Part shown: positions 1 to 11,850 of the stretch, one piece after another
Layout: each line of letters begins with the position of its first letter
How positions within the stretch are numbered: position 1 is the first letter of the stretch
Assembly (NCBI GenBank): GCA_008933995.1
Contig: WARS01002812.1
Span: 930,001 to 994,000 of the forward strand
Origin: Datnioides undecimradiatus
Lineage: Eukaryota; Chordata; Actinopteri; Lobotiformes; Datnioididae
DNA length: 64,000 nucleotides
Reading direction: 5' to 3'
Notes under the pieces: model-generated
What the model was told of the DNA's origin: nothing
Databases searched by the model: none
The model's input: only the letters and a program-made list of their open reading frames with translations
Made by a program: the position numbers and the translations under genes

Positions 1-2811
1 CTATAAAAGACTTGCCACACCATAAAATACCACTCTTTTTCATGGTTATGACATGAAAATCAATAATACTTTATTGATTTGTGCTTTATGGCTGTTTGTA
101 TGTAACTGTTGAAGGACCAGTTTGGTCTTATAATGCTTTATTTATTCCTTTGGAGTCTTTTGCGAGACATAAAGGACCATTTTTGGACTTGGATCACACA
201 AAACAAAAAGTATTAAGTGAAAAATAAATGAACCTAGTCCAGAAAATGAAATCTCTATGAAAAAGAGAGAGAGGGAATCAAAGAGACGGAGGAGGCGTCT
301 GCAGACGAGGCACCACAGGTGGGCAGGAGTATTGGCGTTGGGTGAATCATGCACGTCAACAGGGAGACTCAGTTGCAGATTATCAAGGGTTCATGTCAAC
401 AGCTTAACCCAAATAAAACCTTAATTAGAGTATGGAGTTGCTCTGTGCATCTTAAGGGTGCATATAAGTGTGTTAATGCCCAGAGTGCACACACACACAC
501 ATGCACACACACACACACACCACACCCCGTGTTCCAGCTCAGCCGAAATCATCTTCTCAGCGTTCAGTCACTGCGATGGCAAGGATGTCTCTACTTATCT
601 GGCGTAAACAAATTCGAGTGCGGCTGGCAGTGGCATTTGGCCTCCGTGTGCTCTCCTTCCTGGCAGCATGTGTGCGCGTCTGCATGTGTGGATGAAGCAA
701 CTCGGAGCTCGGATCCCGAAGTCAGCGGATGCTCCTCTGAGATGTCTGATTCAAACAGCCCGCCGCCGCAGGGCGAGAGCCGCATTTCGTTACACGATGC
801 TAATTAATTTCAGCAGGAAGTCATGCGTGCTCGTAACTGATTGACTCATTGTCACGCCCTAAATAGATGTCCACGGCAAGTGCCAATTTCACGCTAGCTA
901 GAGGGGTGGAAGTTTAGGCTATTAACTTGTTTGAAGTGGAACGCCAGGTGCTAAGAAAGGGACGACTTTGACAGGACAGCTGTTAATCAGTGGCTCATTA
1001 GGGCTGTGGCATTGTTTTAATCCTCAGAGACCTGTTTGTGATTTACGTTCCATTAATACCTGCAAGTCTGTTCGTCAGCTGCACGGCGAGCGTTTAAAGA
1101 GTCAGCTCTGACACAGCGGCGGGGGATGAGTGCAGCTGGCAGGTCTCAGATCTGCTTTGGCCTGAGACAATGAGCCCCGCAGTAGAAGCCGGGCTGCTGC
1201 ACAGGAGCGGGCTAATGCTCTTACGTCCCCCTTCATCTCGTTCCCTCTGTCCCGCTTTACCTCGCTTAACCCATTTGTCTTTCCGCCACACGTCCCCGAG
1301 CGTCCCTCCTCTCAGGTCAATCACGCTGAGCTCACAGAGCCGTTATTCATGGTCACCCATAAATCACCGCTCTAATAAGCTCCTGAACACATCAGCTGGC
1401 GGGGAAGTGACCCAGCGTGCGAGAAATCAATCTCATCAATAACCGAAGGAGTCGTGCAGTTTTTTTTTTTGTTTTTTTTTTTGAGTGTGCATGTGCACGT
1501 GGGCAGTAATTGAACCTTATGTTGGAGGCTGTAAATCTTGTGGTCTGTGGAGGGTTGTTTCCTGCCTTCCACTGCTTGTTAGCAGGATGTTTCACATCAC
1601 TGCTGCATCTCAGACAGCATCCTGCTTTGGACCAAAGCAAGACAGTGTGCGTGCACCGTGCTACAGACACATGAGCACAAAAGATGTTTTCCTTTAGGGG
1701 TGCACGACCATCCTTCCTGTTCTTGGGAACTTTCTTGTGGGAACACCTTGTGGGAATTCCTTCGCATTTGTCTCAAACATCCACTCGGATTCAGGGTTGA
1801 ACTGATTAGGATTTGGTTGTCGAACGTCAAAGCTTGACCTTGCAAAACACACACAAGTCTAATAGGATAAAATGATGAAGTGATGACACGTCATATGCAA
1901 CAGGACAAAGGTCAAGTTCACTGTTCACATTATAGTGGTGTGCAAAAACCATCTTTGTAGCCATAACTCAGGAACAGATGGGAAGATTGTGACCACGTCT
2001 GGTGCTGTTTGAAGAGATCATCCGATGCGAGCATCCATATTTAAACAACTACTGTCTCGGCGGTTAATTAAACTTAGCACATTTATATTCTTTTCATATC
2101 TAAACACCATCATTTGGCACTCATTAGAAAACCACAGTTTGTTCCAAAAAAACTCCAAAGATCGCCCGCGGCAACGAATTAAAATACACACGAACTGCAT
2201 AATTGTGCACCTCCAAAGTAAAACATGCAAAAGCTATTCATAAAGACCGACTATAAAAGGGGTGCAGGCCATGTTTGTTCTCCTCCAAGTGCTGTTTAAT
2301 AGTAGACAATAATCACTTTAATATTAGTTATTATTTGAGTCATTAGTAAAGCGCTAAATAACCTTTGATGACATGACCAACAGTGCTGAAAAAGGTTTAA
2401 AGAAGAGCGAGCCACCTCTGAAAATTAGCTTGTTTTCCCGTGATCGTGCAGCCAAAAGGTCGAGAATTTAAAGAACTGACGGAAAAAATAAACCAACCAT
2501 CTCCCAACACGCTCAAACCGCCCTCTCTCCGTCTCTCGGCGGCCATTATCCCTCCTCTGTTTGCCTCTCGGTGGCTGCCATGGACCCTCACAACACGGCT
2601 ACGTACACAAACAGCATTCCCAGCGCGGAGCTGCACCTTCTGGCTCGTGAGACAGCGCAAAGTGGTGCTCGAGTTTCACGCGCACAGTTCCAGGGGGCAT
2701 CTGGAGCTGAACTAGAAAGCGTCTGCGCTGCTGTTAGATGCACGGCTCCGCACCGCACGCACTGTTTGAAATTTGGTTCGCAGCACAGAACAAAAGCAGT
2801 GTTGCTGTTGC
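1..2811. other. Intergenic DNA, no gene recognised
   Basis: No supported exon was found on either strand. The stretch has a CA tract near 487-526, two short T runs near 1460-1480 and otherwise mixed AT-rich sequence. The open frames present, up to about 150 codons, have no recognisable domain and partly run through the CA tract. Conserved non-coding elements cannot be excluded without alignment. Confidence 0.6.
487..526. repeat. (CA)n microsatellite
   Basis: An interrupted run of CA dinucleotides with one TG interruption. Such tracts are common in teleost intergenic DNA. Confidence 0.9.
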
Positions 2812-2883
2812 AGGGGGCACCCAGAGTTGAACTGGGGACCTCTTGATCTGCAGTCAAATGCTCTACCACTGAGCTATACCCCC
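2812..2883 (-). tRNA. tRNA-Cys (anticodon GCA)
   Basis: On the minus strand this 72-nt unit has a GGGGGTA/TGCCCCC acceptor stem, D arm GCTC/GAGC, anticodon loop CTGCAGA (anticodon GCA), and T arm CCCAG/CTGGG around a TTCAACT loop. Both internal promoter boxes are intact: box A in TAGCTCAGTGGTAGAGC and box B in the T loop. No CCA is encoded, as expected for eukaryotes. A TTTT run lies about 17 nt past the 3' end on the transcribed strand, a normal Pol III terminator. It charges cysteine for cytosolic translation. It is one of seven intact-looking copies in the window and has no mismatched stem pairs. Confidence 0.95.
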
Positions 2884-4788
2884 TCCTGCAGGAGAGAGGT
2901 TAACACTTTCTAAAAACATGTCTTACGGTTGGCTGGTAAATCAAAGGCGGGCGTGCCGTCGTTTGCTGGAAACCTTATCGACATTTACATCTGCAGACTT
3001 GATGTTTGCAGGTAAATCTGAGGAGTCACTGGGAAAATTGCAGTTTGAAAAGCATTGGGTGATCATAATGATTGCGATTTGAAATAGGCAATGCAGTCAC
3101 AAGTGTCAGCAAACCATTAATTAAACCTTCTTTACCTGCAGCAGTGCACTGGGTCTGGGATTGTAAACGTTAGCAGGTTGCCGGTAAATCAGTTTTTCCC
3201 TACATGATAAAAACTGTTTATGTTGGACTCTTAATGTTGAATTACAACACAAAAAACCCAAATGTTGCTGATTTAACAGTTAATTTGAATATTTTTTCTA
3301 TTTATTTTACCACCGAACAAGGTTTAGTTACAATTTAAACCTCGAATTGGGCTGAATAACAGCGTGACACCCAAATCAAACTACTAGTTGAGTAGCTGCT
3401 CACCAGAAAATGAACTGACACTTATTTTTTAATCATTTATCCGACGATTCACTTGGAAAATATTCTAAAAACTCACTGTTTGGAGCTCTTCTTGCAAAGA
3501 TCTGTCTTATATGATTGCACTAACTAACTGTTAGGTGCAGTTCTACATTATATGCAGGAATCAAGGTTAAAGCAGATATCATTAAAACCACTGCTTCAGC
3601 AGGAGCTGCGGTTTGTGTTGCGTAGGTGTTCACTGACCCGCAGGTGCATGACCTCTAACTCTAACATGGAACGAACCATTATTCTGTATCCAGTGGTGTG
3701 CGCTGCGATGCTTTTGCAAAGAGAGAGCGTCTGTCCTTATGGATGATGATGAGCAGGAGAGGAGGTGGAGGTTTTGGAGAGGGGGATGGGGACGGAGAAC
3801 AGCACTGTGGAGCAGAATGAGGGAGGTTGGCGGAAGGGTGAGAGTGTGTTGGGATTTGTGGGGGCGGGTAGCGAGGGCCCACAGGGAGGGAGGTGGGGGA
3901 TGGTTAGCAACGAGGGGATGCTACAGTGCAGAGTCCCCTCCCCACCGCCACCGCCAACCCCTCCAGCCCTTTTCAGATATTATAATACCTCTATACTGTG
4001 AGCCGGCTAGTGAGCGAGCTCCATTTTCTGCCAGACTGTGAATGGGATGTTGCATGAGAGCTTTGTCTCCGCTCGGCGCTCGGTGCCATGTGCTGAAACA
4101 GGGCACTCCATTCATGCAACTCTCACCAATTTTGTCTCATTAGACTGTGGGCGCCATGCGTGTTGAGCTTTGCCTTTTGTGCTGCGTTTACGTGTGCATG
4201 CACGCCTGTTTGTTTCTATAGAGTGTGAGAATTGATTGCTCCGCTTGCGGGGTTTGCCTCCGTAGCATATGTGTGCATCAGGCGTAGGTCAACATCTGTA
4301 TCCGCGGTGGGTTTGCTTTTGCACTGAGTCGTGGACGACAAAGGATGAGACCTCATATCAGTGGAGAGGAGAGAGAGAGGGAGAGAGGAGGGGTGGGGTG
4401 CTCTCTCCAAATTCAGTCAAGATTCCCCCGCCCCCGAGGCCGGCGGTGAAATCGACACACGCTTTGATGGCCGCGTTACCCTCGGGATCGCCTCGTCCGA
4501 AAACAGCTCCTAACGGTGCGACCCTCATTTCCCTGACCTGTGAGGCGCGGCTTTAGTTTTCACTCGGTACACATGTTGAGTTGCAGCATGCAGAGGGCGA
4601 ATGAGTGTGTTTGAAACGCACCATCAGCGCTATCCGCCGAGTCATCTCTCATCACCATTCTCCTCTTTGTATCTATCAGTCTTTCAGACAGCAGAATGGC
4701 CCCTACAGTGCAGACCGAGGCTGAACGCTGCAGCTGCTGCACACACTGAGTGGAGGCAGGGGACAGCACTCCCCCTGCTCCTCTACAG

Positions 4789-4807
4789 ACACACACACAC
4801 ACACACA
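4789..4807. repeat. (CA)n followed by (GA)-rich tract
   Basis: About ten CA units, followed directly by a GAGA-rich purine stretch to about 4835. Confidence 0.85.
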
Positions 4808-6659
4808 GAGGGAGAGAGAGAGAGTGGGAGAGAGAGCTGCTCCTCCCTGTTTGTCTGATGTTTTGCTTTGCTTTAATAGCAAGACTGATGCCATTTAAAT
4901 CTTTCGCTTCAATTCACTCAATGCAAATCCAGCTGCATAAGTGGGTTACCAGAGTCCTTTACTGACACATAGGCGAGGACAGTGAATGCAGCGGGGGCCC
5001 ACACGGCCAGCCCGCCTTCATTCACTCTAACGCCACATTTTCTAACTGATACATTAACCAAACGTGAAAGATCAGCAAAAAGCTGCAGCCGCGTGAGGAC
5101 TGCTGAAATGTGCATTTTTGTACATATTTTGTTTACTTATTTATTTTTGCATCATGCTAAAACCACTTTAAACTCCAGATCAGCATTTAAAAATGAGCGC
5201 GCGCCCAATTCCTCTACCAGAATTTTAATTAAGAGATTAACATTTTATATCTCACACGATCAGAGCTTCACTCAGATTGTTGTCAGGCAGAGTTAGAGGT
5301 TGGACTAGAGCTGCATGACATCAAATATCACAATGCTAATATACAGTAATACTATTAAAACAGTATGCTAGGGATAAATAATCATCAGTAATGTGGATAT
5401 AATGAGTGAGTGGGTGGAGGCAAATAATAAGAAACAGCTAAAACAGGCTGGTAAATTCAGAAAATCACATCACGTCACTGTAATGAAGCAGTTAAAAGTC
5501 TCAAATCATGCAGCAGCGTAATATTAATATGTCTTTCAGCTGTAGTTTGCAGTGATTTTCAGTATTTGCAGTATTTATTCAACAGTGGCTGCTTTTATTC
5601 GCTTTGTAGATAAAGATTATAGACTCATCAGTGTGATAATATACAACGAGAGCTCAGCAGTACCATAAACAACCAAACCAAGAGGGATTTGACACTGACA
5701 ATTGTTCATTTGAATGTGTGTTTTTATTTTTCCACTCATCGTTTTGTCTTTGTTTCATCGTGTTTGAGTTAAAACGCCGCTAAAATGCATTAATAACATT
5801 TAAAATATACTATGCTGCATCTATAATATGAACTCATAAGAGATAATAATGTAAAATCCTGATTGTTTTGCCTTTATTTGGACTTTTTTCTCACTAGAAA
5901 TCCTCCATTTGACATGTATACAATAACTGCACAACCTTTATTTGTAATTAAGCATTTTTATATTACGTCATTTCTACTTTAAGGTTGGTAAAAGCTGGGA
6001 ATGTATCTTCTTCACCATGGTTTGCTGCATTAAACTAACATTTCTATACATCATAAATCATCAGTATCATTAAATATTATCCATCATTAAAGTGCTTCTG
6101 CTCTTTAATCATCGCAGTTTAAAACAAAAGACCGTCAGCCACTTCCTGTGCGCGCATGCACCCTGACAATGTTTACCCTCCAAGTCACATTCCCACCTTC
6201 CCAGCGCAGGCCGATTGAACAGATGACGCTTATTCTGGAACCAGCGATGGTATTTATACACATTTGGGATGTTATTTAAAGAAACATTCCCCTCCATCAT
6301 CCGTCTTCCCTCTGCCCGGCGTTTCAGCTCCTGCCGTGTTAAAGATACGCTGCGGTAAATGAAGTCATCCCTAATCCCGCGTGTGCTGTATGGCCGCTCT
6401 GACGAAGGCTCATCAAGGTGAAAGTGCTGTGTGATCTGTTGGATATTATTAGCATGGTAATAGGGTCTTAGAAGACACGGGATGAGGGGGAGCGGCACAC
6501 GCTGTGCATCCAGGTGTGTGATATTTAGCAGCAGCAGTCGCCCCGGGAGCAGATCTGTCAGACAAGTGAACCCACACTGTAATGAAAGACTGGCCACTTC
6601 CCTGGAGAATGTGAATAATATGAATAAGAACGACACACATGTACAGTAGTTCGCAAGCG

Positions 6660-6688
6660 CACACACTCGGAGGTTTGAACACACACGT

Positions 6689-6733
<45 letters not shown>

Positions 6734-6927
6734 TTGCCTTTGCCCTCTAAACCTGTCACCAAAGGCAAAGGTGCTCTGCACATGCAACTACACATGTGGA
6801 CACACACACACACACACACACACGCACGTCCACACGTCGAATACGCTCCATCCCCGCCTGAAGACACAACAAGAAACATCTAATTCTGAGTCACTCTGAG
6901 CCTGACTCACACACACGCACACACACA

Positions 6928-6972
<45 letters not shown>

Positions 6973-6980
6973 GCACACAG
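6660..6980. repeat. Cluster of three (CA)n microsatellites
   Basis: CA runs at about 6691-6730, 6800-6823 and 6908-6967 are separated by short unique sequence. The minus strand reads as long open frames rich in Val and Cys through these tracts. They are artefacts of the dinucleotide repeat, not genes. Confidence 0.95.
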
Positions 6981-7709
6981 ACACAGCCACAGAGCGGCTT
7001 TTCCCCCAGGAGCTCTTCTTTCACCAGTGCCTTTAACTTGGTTACTGGGACAGACTGTAGCTCTAATTCATCATATATTGCACAGTCGTACTAAGTCAAT
7101 ACATTACACACACAAACAGCTGCCTTCATTCACACTCAGACCCTCGGCCTCCCGCTCTTTCAGCACCTCCCTCCCTCCTTCCCTCCTTCGCTCCTTCCCT
7201 CAGCTCCGTCCTCCCTCCTACTCGTCCTCCTTCCTTCCCTAATGAGTCTCAGATTGTGCAGGTGAGCCTGAGCCCGAGGAGGTGATCGCTCCGTGCCTCC
7301 ACGTGTGTGCACGTGTGCGTCTTGGCATCGCATGATTATGTATGATAACATACACACGCTCACGGAGATGCCCGAGCGTCCGTTCACCTCAAGTTAACTC
7401 GTCTCCTCCCCGCTAATTAGAGATGTGAATCTAAAGGCTGATGAGTCAAAGTATGAAATGAAGTGTGGCTCAGTCCTGCTGCTGCTGCTGCACATGTGGT
7501 GGAGAATCAGCCCAGAGAACGTTTTCATCTGTTTTCTGCTGCAATTAATTATATGGGGTTCAATGTAAGTGGTTTGGGAAATAAATTTAAATGTGCAAAC
7601 TAATGTTCTGCAAGAAAAAAAAAAACAATTTATTATAAATATCATCACTTCTGTTTGTGCAAAAGCAACAATTATGCCCAAAAGTCAACATTAATGCAGA
7701 TGAGGGATG

Positions 7710-7781
7710 AGGGGGCATCCAGAGTTGAGCTGGAGACCTCTTGATCCGCAGTCAAATGCTCTGCCGCTGAGCTATACAACC
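7710..7781 (-). pseudogene. tRNA-Cys pseudogene with anticodon GCG
   Basis: This 72-nt unit aligns without gaps to the intact tRNA-Cys genes nearby, but is damaged. Acceptor pairs 3 and 4 are lost (GGTTGTA against TGCCCCC). The anticodon loop is CTGCGGA (GCG, nominally Arg) instead of CTGCAGA. The T loop starts CTC rather than TTC, which breaks the invariant core of box B. It is probably not transcribed or not charged. Confidence 0.8.
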
Positions 7782-8260
7782 TGCTTATAAATTCAAATTT
7801 AATAGTGCTACTTCAAAGCATTTGTTAGGGTCGCCCTGTTTGGCTCCAGCTGTAGATAATATTTCACACGCGCTGCCGCAAAGCGTTTATGATTTGTGGT
7901 TAATTTTTCCGATTTTAACGTATGCGCTAATACCCTGCGTGGCGTCACTCTGTTTAACATAAAGCGGGATTTGATTTAATTTGATTTAATGTAATTCTGA
8001 CATATGCATTTGTCAAATTAAAGATGCATTATCATACCAGAAAAAACAAATTTCAAGAAAAGTGACAGTTACCTATAAAAATATAAACATAAATGCCTCG
8101 AAACTCAAATATACATACAAATATCCCACAAAAACACCACTAAACCAATAAACCAACCTTTTAATGCATGTCAGATTAGATAAATGCAAATACGGACCCA
8201 TGCGTGAAGTCATGTATGATATAATAAATGTGATCTATATGGTGTTTGTTAACAACGCAG

Positions 8261-8328
8261 AAGGTGCTTAGAGGTTATAAAGGGACCTGTTTATCCGCAG
8301 CCACGTGTTCCAACCCTGAGCTACAGCC
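8261..8328 (-). pseudogene. Ancient tRNA-Cys relic
   Basis: The plus strand keeps the order of a reversed tRNA-Cys: a GGGACCT block (variable arm), a CCGCAG block (anticodon region), then CCTGAGCTACAGCC (D arm and acceptor). Spacing is close to that of intact copies. The T arm and acceptor 3' side are badly eroded. The anticodon loop reads CTGCGGA, as in the 7710 copy, so the two may descend from one mutated duplicate. Confidence 0.55.
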
Positions 8329-8579
8329 ACATGAGCGCGACAGCAACCGTGTAAGATAAGTTTATTTTAATGTGTTGGGATACACGGCTCTTATAATCTT
8401 GTTCTGCGGAGTCTCTGGGCGACGCATTGAACCTGAAGACGTGTAAAAAGAAAACTGACGAAGCTCTGTCGATGGTTTAAAGCCCGGAGTTTGCCGTAAG
8501 CCCCTGCATTGTTTGCTGTGACACGCTTAAAAGCTAGGTCACATGTGCACAGAGCAGCGTTTACTCTGGTGATAAACAC

Positions 8580-8651
8580 AGGGGGCACCCAGAGTCGAAC
8601 TGGGGACCTGTTGATCTGCAGTCAAACGCTCTACCACTGAGCTATACCCCC
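8580..8651 (-). tRNA. tRNA-Cys (anticodon GCA)
   Basis: A full 72-nt cloverleaf on the minus strand with acceptor GGGGGTA/TGCCCCC, anticodon loop CTGCAGA and T loop TTCGACT. One anticodon-stem end pair (T27 against C43) is mismatched, and the base at 26 is G instead of A. No TTTT is seen within about 40 nt downstream on the transcribed strand; the first clear one is near 8528-8531. It is probably functional, with a slight doubt from the stem mismatch. Confidence 0.88.
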
Positions 8652-9366
8652 ACAGACGGGAGGCAGTTGTTTTCTCATTTTACGTCTGTTTAATGCTGAA
8701 TTTCACCCACAGATCAGAAAAACGTCGGCGCTACAAGGACGCTGACATATTTACTGATTCGGGGAGGAATATATTAAATTCACGTATTCACCCGTGAGCC
8801 TCTGAGTGTCTTGGCGCGGCGCTTGATAACGAACACGTCCTTGTAGATGCTTTAGCCTCCATTCACCCAGTGTTAATTAATTTGCTCCATGCTAATTACA
8901 GACAAAAATCAACAAGGGTTTAATATTCCCAAGGACTTTCCGCGCCTGTTAAGGGGGCGAATGAAGTGTTTAAACCCGTGGAGTCGTAGATGAACCTCAC
9001 AGTGAGCTCGCACCTCACAAGATGTGCTCTTTGGAAGTTAATCAAAACTAATATTTGTCAAGAAAAGAGGACAAAACTGTAAAAACATGCTTTGTGAGCT
9101 TGTTGTTTGCTGTTTTCCGTCAATGTGCATTAATAGATTCACTGCGGGAGGATTTCCACAAACTGCGTGATTGGTCGGTTTGTTCGTTAGTTGCACTATT
9201 TATAGTTTGCTTTGTTTATGCTATGCTATCCTTAGACCCATCCATCCGTCCATCACCGTCTATCGTAGGCCAGGATCTGCTCATGCATACGTGTGTCTCT
9301 TCATATATGGTGCTATCTATAATGAAGCAGTCATGACATGGGCACTCCACTAGGAGTGCAGACAGT
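8652..9366. other. Spacer between divergent tRNA-Cys genes
   Basis: About 700 bases separate the minus-strand tRNA at 8580 from the plus-strand copy at 9367. I see no exon or repeat in it. Confidence 0.6.
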
Positions 9367-9438
9367 GGGGGTATAGCTCAGTGGCAGAGCATTTGACTGC
9401 AGATCAAGAGGTCCCCAGTTCAACTCTGGGTGCCCCCT
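9367..9438 (+). tRNA. tRNA-Cys (anticodon GCA)
   Basis: A fully paired 72-nt cloverleaf: acceptor GGGGGTA/TGCCCCC, D stem GCTC/GAGC, anticodon stem TTTGA/TCAAG around CTGCAGA, T arm CCCAG/CTGGG. The discriminator base is T. The downstream sequence lacks a TTTT run for more than 60 nt. Termination may use a weaker T-rich site near 9475. Confidence 0.94.
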
Positions 9439-10584
9439 GTGCAGAACATTATATCTCTTAATTAAAACCGCTGTTTATTTCACGCTAAGAGCGGCGATCG
9501 TTGTTTTCTGCGGTCCCTTACGTGTCGAGGCAGAAGTGGCTCGACTCAAACCAGCAGGAATCCGAGTCCTGACACCGCTGGCACGTAACGCAGAACGTTG
9601 TGTAACATCTCAGCAACAGGTGTCAAACTGTGTACGAGCGAGTCCTGAAGGTCCACAGGTTTCCGTTTCAGACACACACACACACACAGACACGCTGCAC
9701 TGCAGGTAATTGCACTAACACATTCCTCCTCCCTGGCTGAAGCACTAATCAGTGGCTTCCTCACGGGGAGCTGAATACAATGATCGGAAACGCGCTGTTT
9801 TGGATTTTTTGTGCCAGTCTGAGCAGATTTTCCTGCAATTAAACAGAAGAAGATGCAATTAATGGTCTATTAAAGGGTTTCAAATAGAAATAATGTCGTC
9901 AAATCAATTTCTGCATAATTATTATAACCATAGACTGCCTGCAATCAACGGCTTTTCAGCTAAGCATGTAATGATGTGTGACTGCTGGAGCACCTGTAGA
10001 TACACTATAGGTAAAGTAGCATTAAAGGAACACTGCAGCATCTTTAGCTTTCCAGAATCATTATAATAATGTACATTACTGTACGTCTGAAACGTGTTTC
10101 AGAACCAAAATGTTCAAACAGTGATTATGACAATTCCTCCTGCCGAGAATGGCGTTGCAAGGCGTGTCATCACACCTCTGATTGTCGCAAATTGCATGAA
10201 ATCACAGGACTAAAGAGGCAACCGAAGGCTTACTTGAGCTAAAGGAACATTAAAAGCTCCATTGTTTTTGCTTTGTGGGGCCAAAATTGAAGCACAGCGG
10301 TGGACCAGAAGCCAGAAAATCAATTTTATTGCGTTGTTAAGATGCAGAACATAAGAGTTTCAATATATGACTGACAGTGTGTCCTCAAACTATGAGAAGT
10401 AATTAATAATTACATATTAACATCGCAGCCTCCACTCTAGTTTTCAGCTTTAAGCAGACTTTGTATCTGAGCTGCTTTGCTTTCTCCCTGAAGTTGCTCA
10501 TGTGTCTGCTCATGTTTCAGTTTTGGATTCGCTGAAAAAAAACCAAAACATCCAAACTTTCGCTGTGTAAACAAAGCGAGACAG
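9439..10584. other. Intergenic DNA, no gene recognised
   Basis: There is a short CA run near 9673-9688, and the rest is AT-rich. No exon with paired splice signals or known protein similarity was found. Confidence 0.55.
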
Positions 10585-10656
10585 CGGAGGCAGCCAGAGT
10601 TGAACAGTAGACCTCCTGAACTGCTGTCGAGTGTTTGGCCGGCGAGTTATACCAGC
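10585..10656 (-). pseudogene. Decayed tRNA-Cys copy
   Basis: It aligns without gaps over 72 nt to the intact minus-strand tRNA-Cys units. The CCAGAGTTGAAC block (T arm) and the GACCTC block (variable arm) are retained. The anticodon region is CAGCAGT in place of CTGCAGA, and the D arm and both acceptor strands are heavily substituted. It is a fossil tRNA gene. Confidence 0.7.
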
Positions 10657-11160
10657 GGAGGTAATGAGGCTAAATCATATCTAAACATTTATCCCAATTC
10701 AGCCCAGAGCCAAAAGAGTCCTGGTAGCTCTCACTATGAAGAGGCAGTGTGCTCGTGTGATGTGCGTCTTTACCTGGTTTAAAGAATAACACAAAGAAAA
10801 TATATTGAAACACTTTCATTTAATATTAAATGTGGATAAGGCAGACGCTGGTTCTTGGAGCGGGGAATTTCTCGTCCCAGTTTATCCCGGGCTGCCTCTG
10901 GAACGGCTCCTCCAGTGAGTCGGCGTATGAAATATGCAGACAGGGTCAAGAGGTTTGTTGCTGTTTGACTAAACATCAGAACGGGTAGAAGACGTGACTT
11001 ACAGTAAAGGCCGCATTAAACTGGGTTACTGCTCGTGTGACGTGGTACAGGTCAAAACCACACATTACTTTGCTCATTTAGGTCACTTCACTGAGTTCAG
11101 CTCAAAGATTCGCGGTCACTTTGAAATGACTGTTCAGATTGTAAAGGTTCGTTTGTACAC
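10657..11160. other. Intergenic DNA, no gene recognised
   Basis: Nothing recognisable. The stretch leads into the purine-rich tandem repeat that follows. Confidence 0.5.
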
Positions 11161-11169
11161 GTACGTATG

Positions 11170-11850
11170 GAGGGATGGAGAAACAAAACCACCACAAAGA
11201 CACACAAAACGGACAGAAAGCTCAAAAACAACAAAAAAGGCACAAATCTTACTACAAAGAGACACAAACTCGCCACAAAGAGACACAGACCTTCCACAGA
11301 GATGCACAAAATGACAACAGAGACACAAAAATAGCAAACGCTACCGCAAAGAGATATTAAATGACTAAGGAGAGACAAAAATAACTCAAAGTGACCACAC
11401 ACAACAACTACAAAAGACACATAGCTACAACAAAGGGATACTAAATGATTAAAAATGCACGAAAAGTGGCACAAAGTGACTAAAGAGACACAAAAACACA
11501 CAAAATGACTACAGAGACAAAAAAAAATACTGAAACAAGACACAAAGCTACAACAAAGAGACCAGACTGACCACAAAGAGACACAAAACAACCACAAAAG
11601 CACACATAGCTACAACAAAGACATCAAAAACACATCAAGGAGATGCAAATTGACCACAAAAAGGACACAGAGACACAACAGTCCCACAAAGAGATGCAAA
11701 CTGATCACAAGGAGAAACAAAACCACCACAAAGACACACAAACTGACTACAGAAACACGTAGCTACAACAAAGAGATGCAAACTGACCACAAAAAGGGAC
11801 GCAAAATAACTACAGAGACACAAAGGTACCGCAAAGCTCCAACATAGAAG
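11170..11850. repeat. Degenerate ACAAAGAGACACAAA-type minisatellite
   Basis: About 680 bases are made of imperfect tandem units built from ACAAAGAGACACAAA and CTACAAC/CCACAAA variants, strongly A-rich on the plus strand. The minus strand therefore reads as an open frame of about 170 codons rich in Cys, Phe, Leu, Ser and Val (11097-11603) with no domain. Unit length drifts around 15-21 nt, so it is an old or rapidly diverging array rather than a clean satellite. Confidence 0.85.

Larger units (their letters stand above)
2884..7709. other. Intergenic DNA, no gene recognised
   Basis: The stretch includes a GC-richer patch around 3720-4560, with purine-rich then pyrimidine-rich sequence and several CpGs, that could be regulatory or a non-coding exon. 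AT-rich sequence follows to 6.1 kb, then a dense CA-repeat zone at 6.66-6.98 kb. A CT-rich tract lies near 7160-7230. No splice-bounded coding exon could be supported. Confidence 0.55.

Noticed and set aside
4049-4120. Inverted 9-mers GTTGCATGA / TCATGCAAC as a microRNA-like hairpin
   Set aside because: Pairing does not extend beyond nine bases and the 54-base loop is unstructured by eye, so it is not a credible precursor.
6109-6879. 256-codon minus-strand frame with Cys-Val runs
   Set aside because: Much of it is translated CA repeat. There is no splice or domain support.
11097-11603. 168-codon minus-strand frame rich in Cys/Phe/Leu
   Set aside because: It runs through the degenerate tandem repeat, and its composition is explained by the repeat unit.
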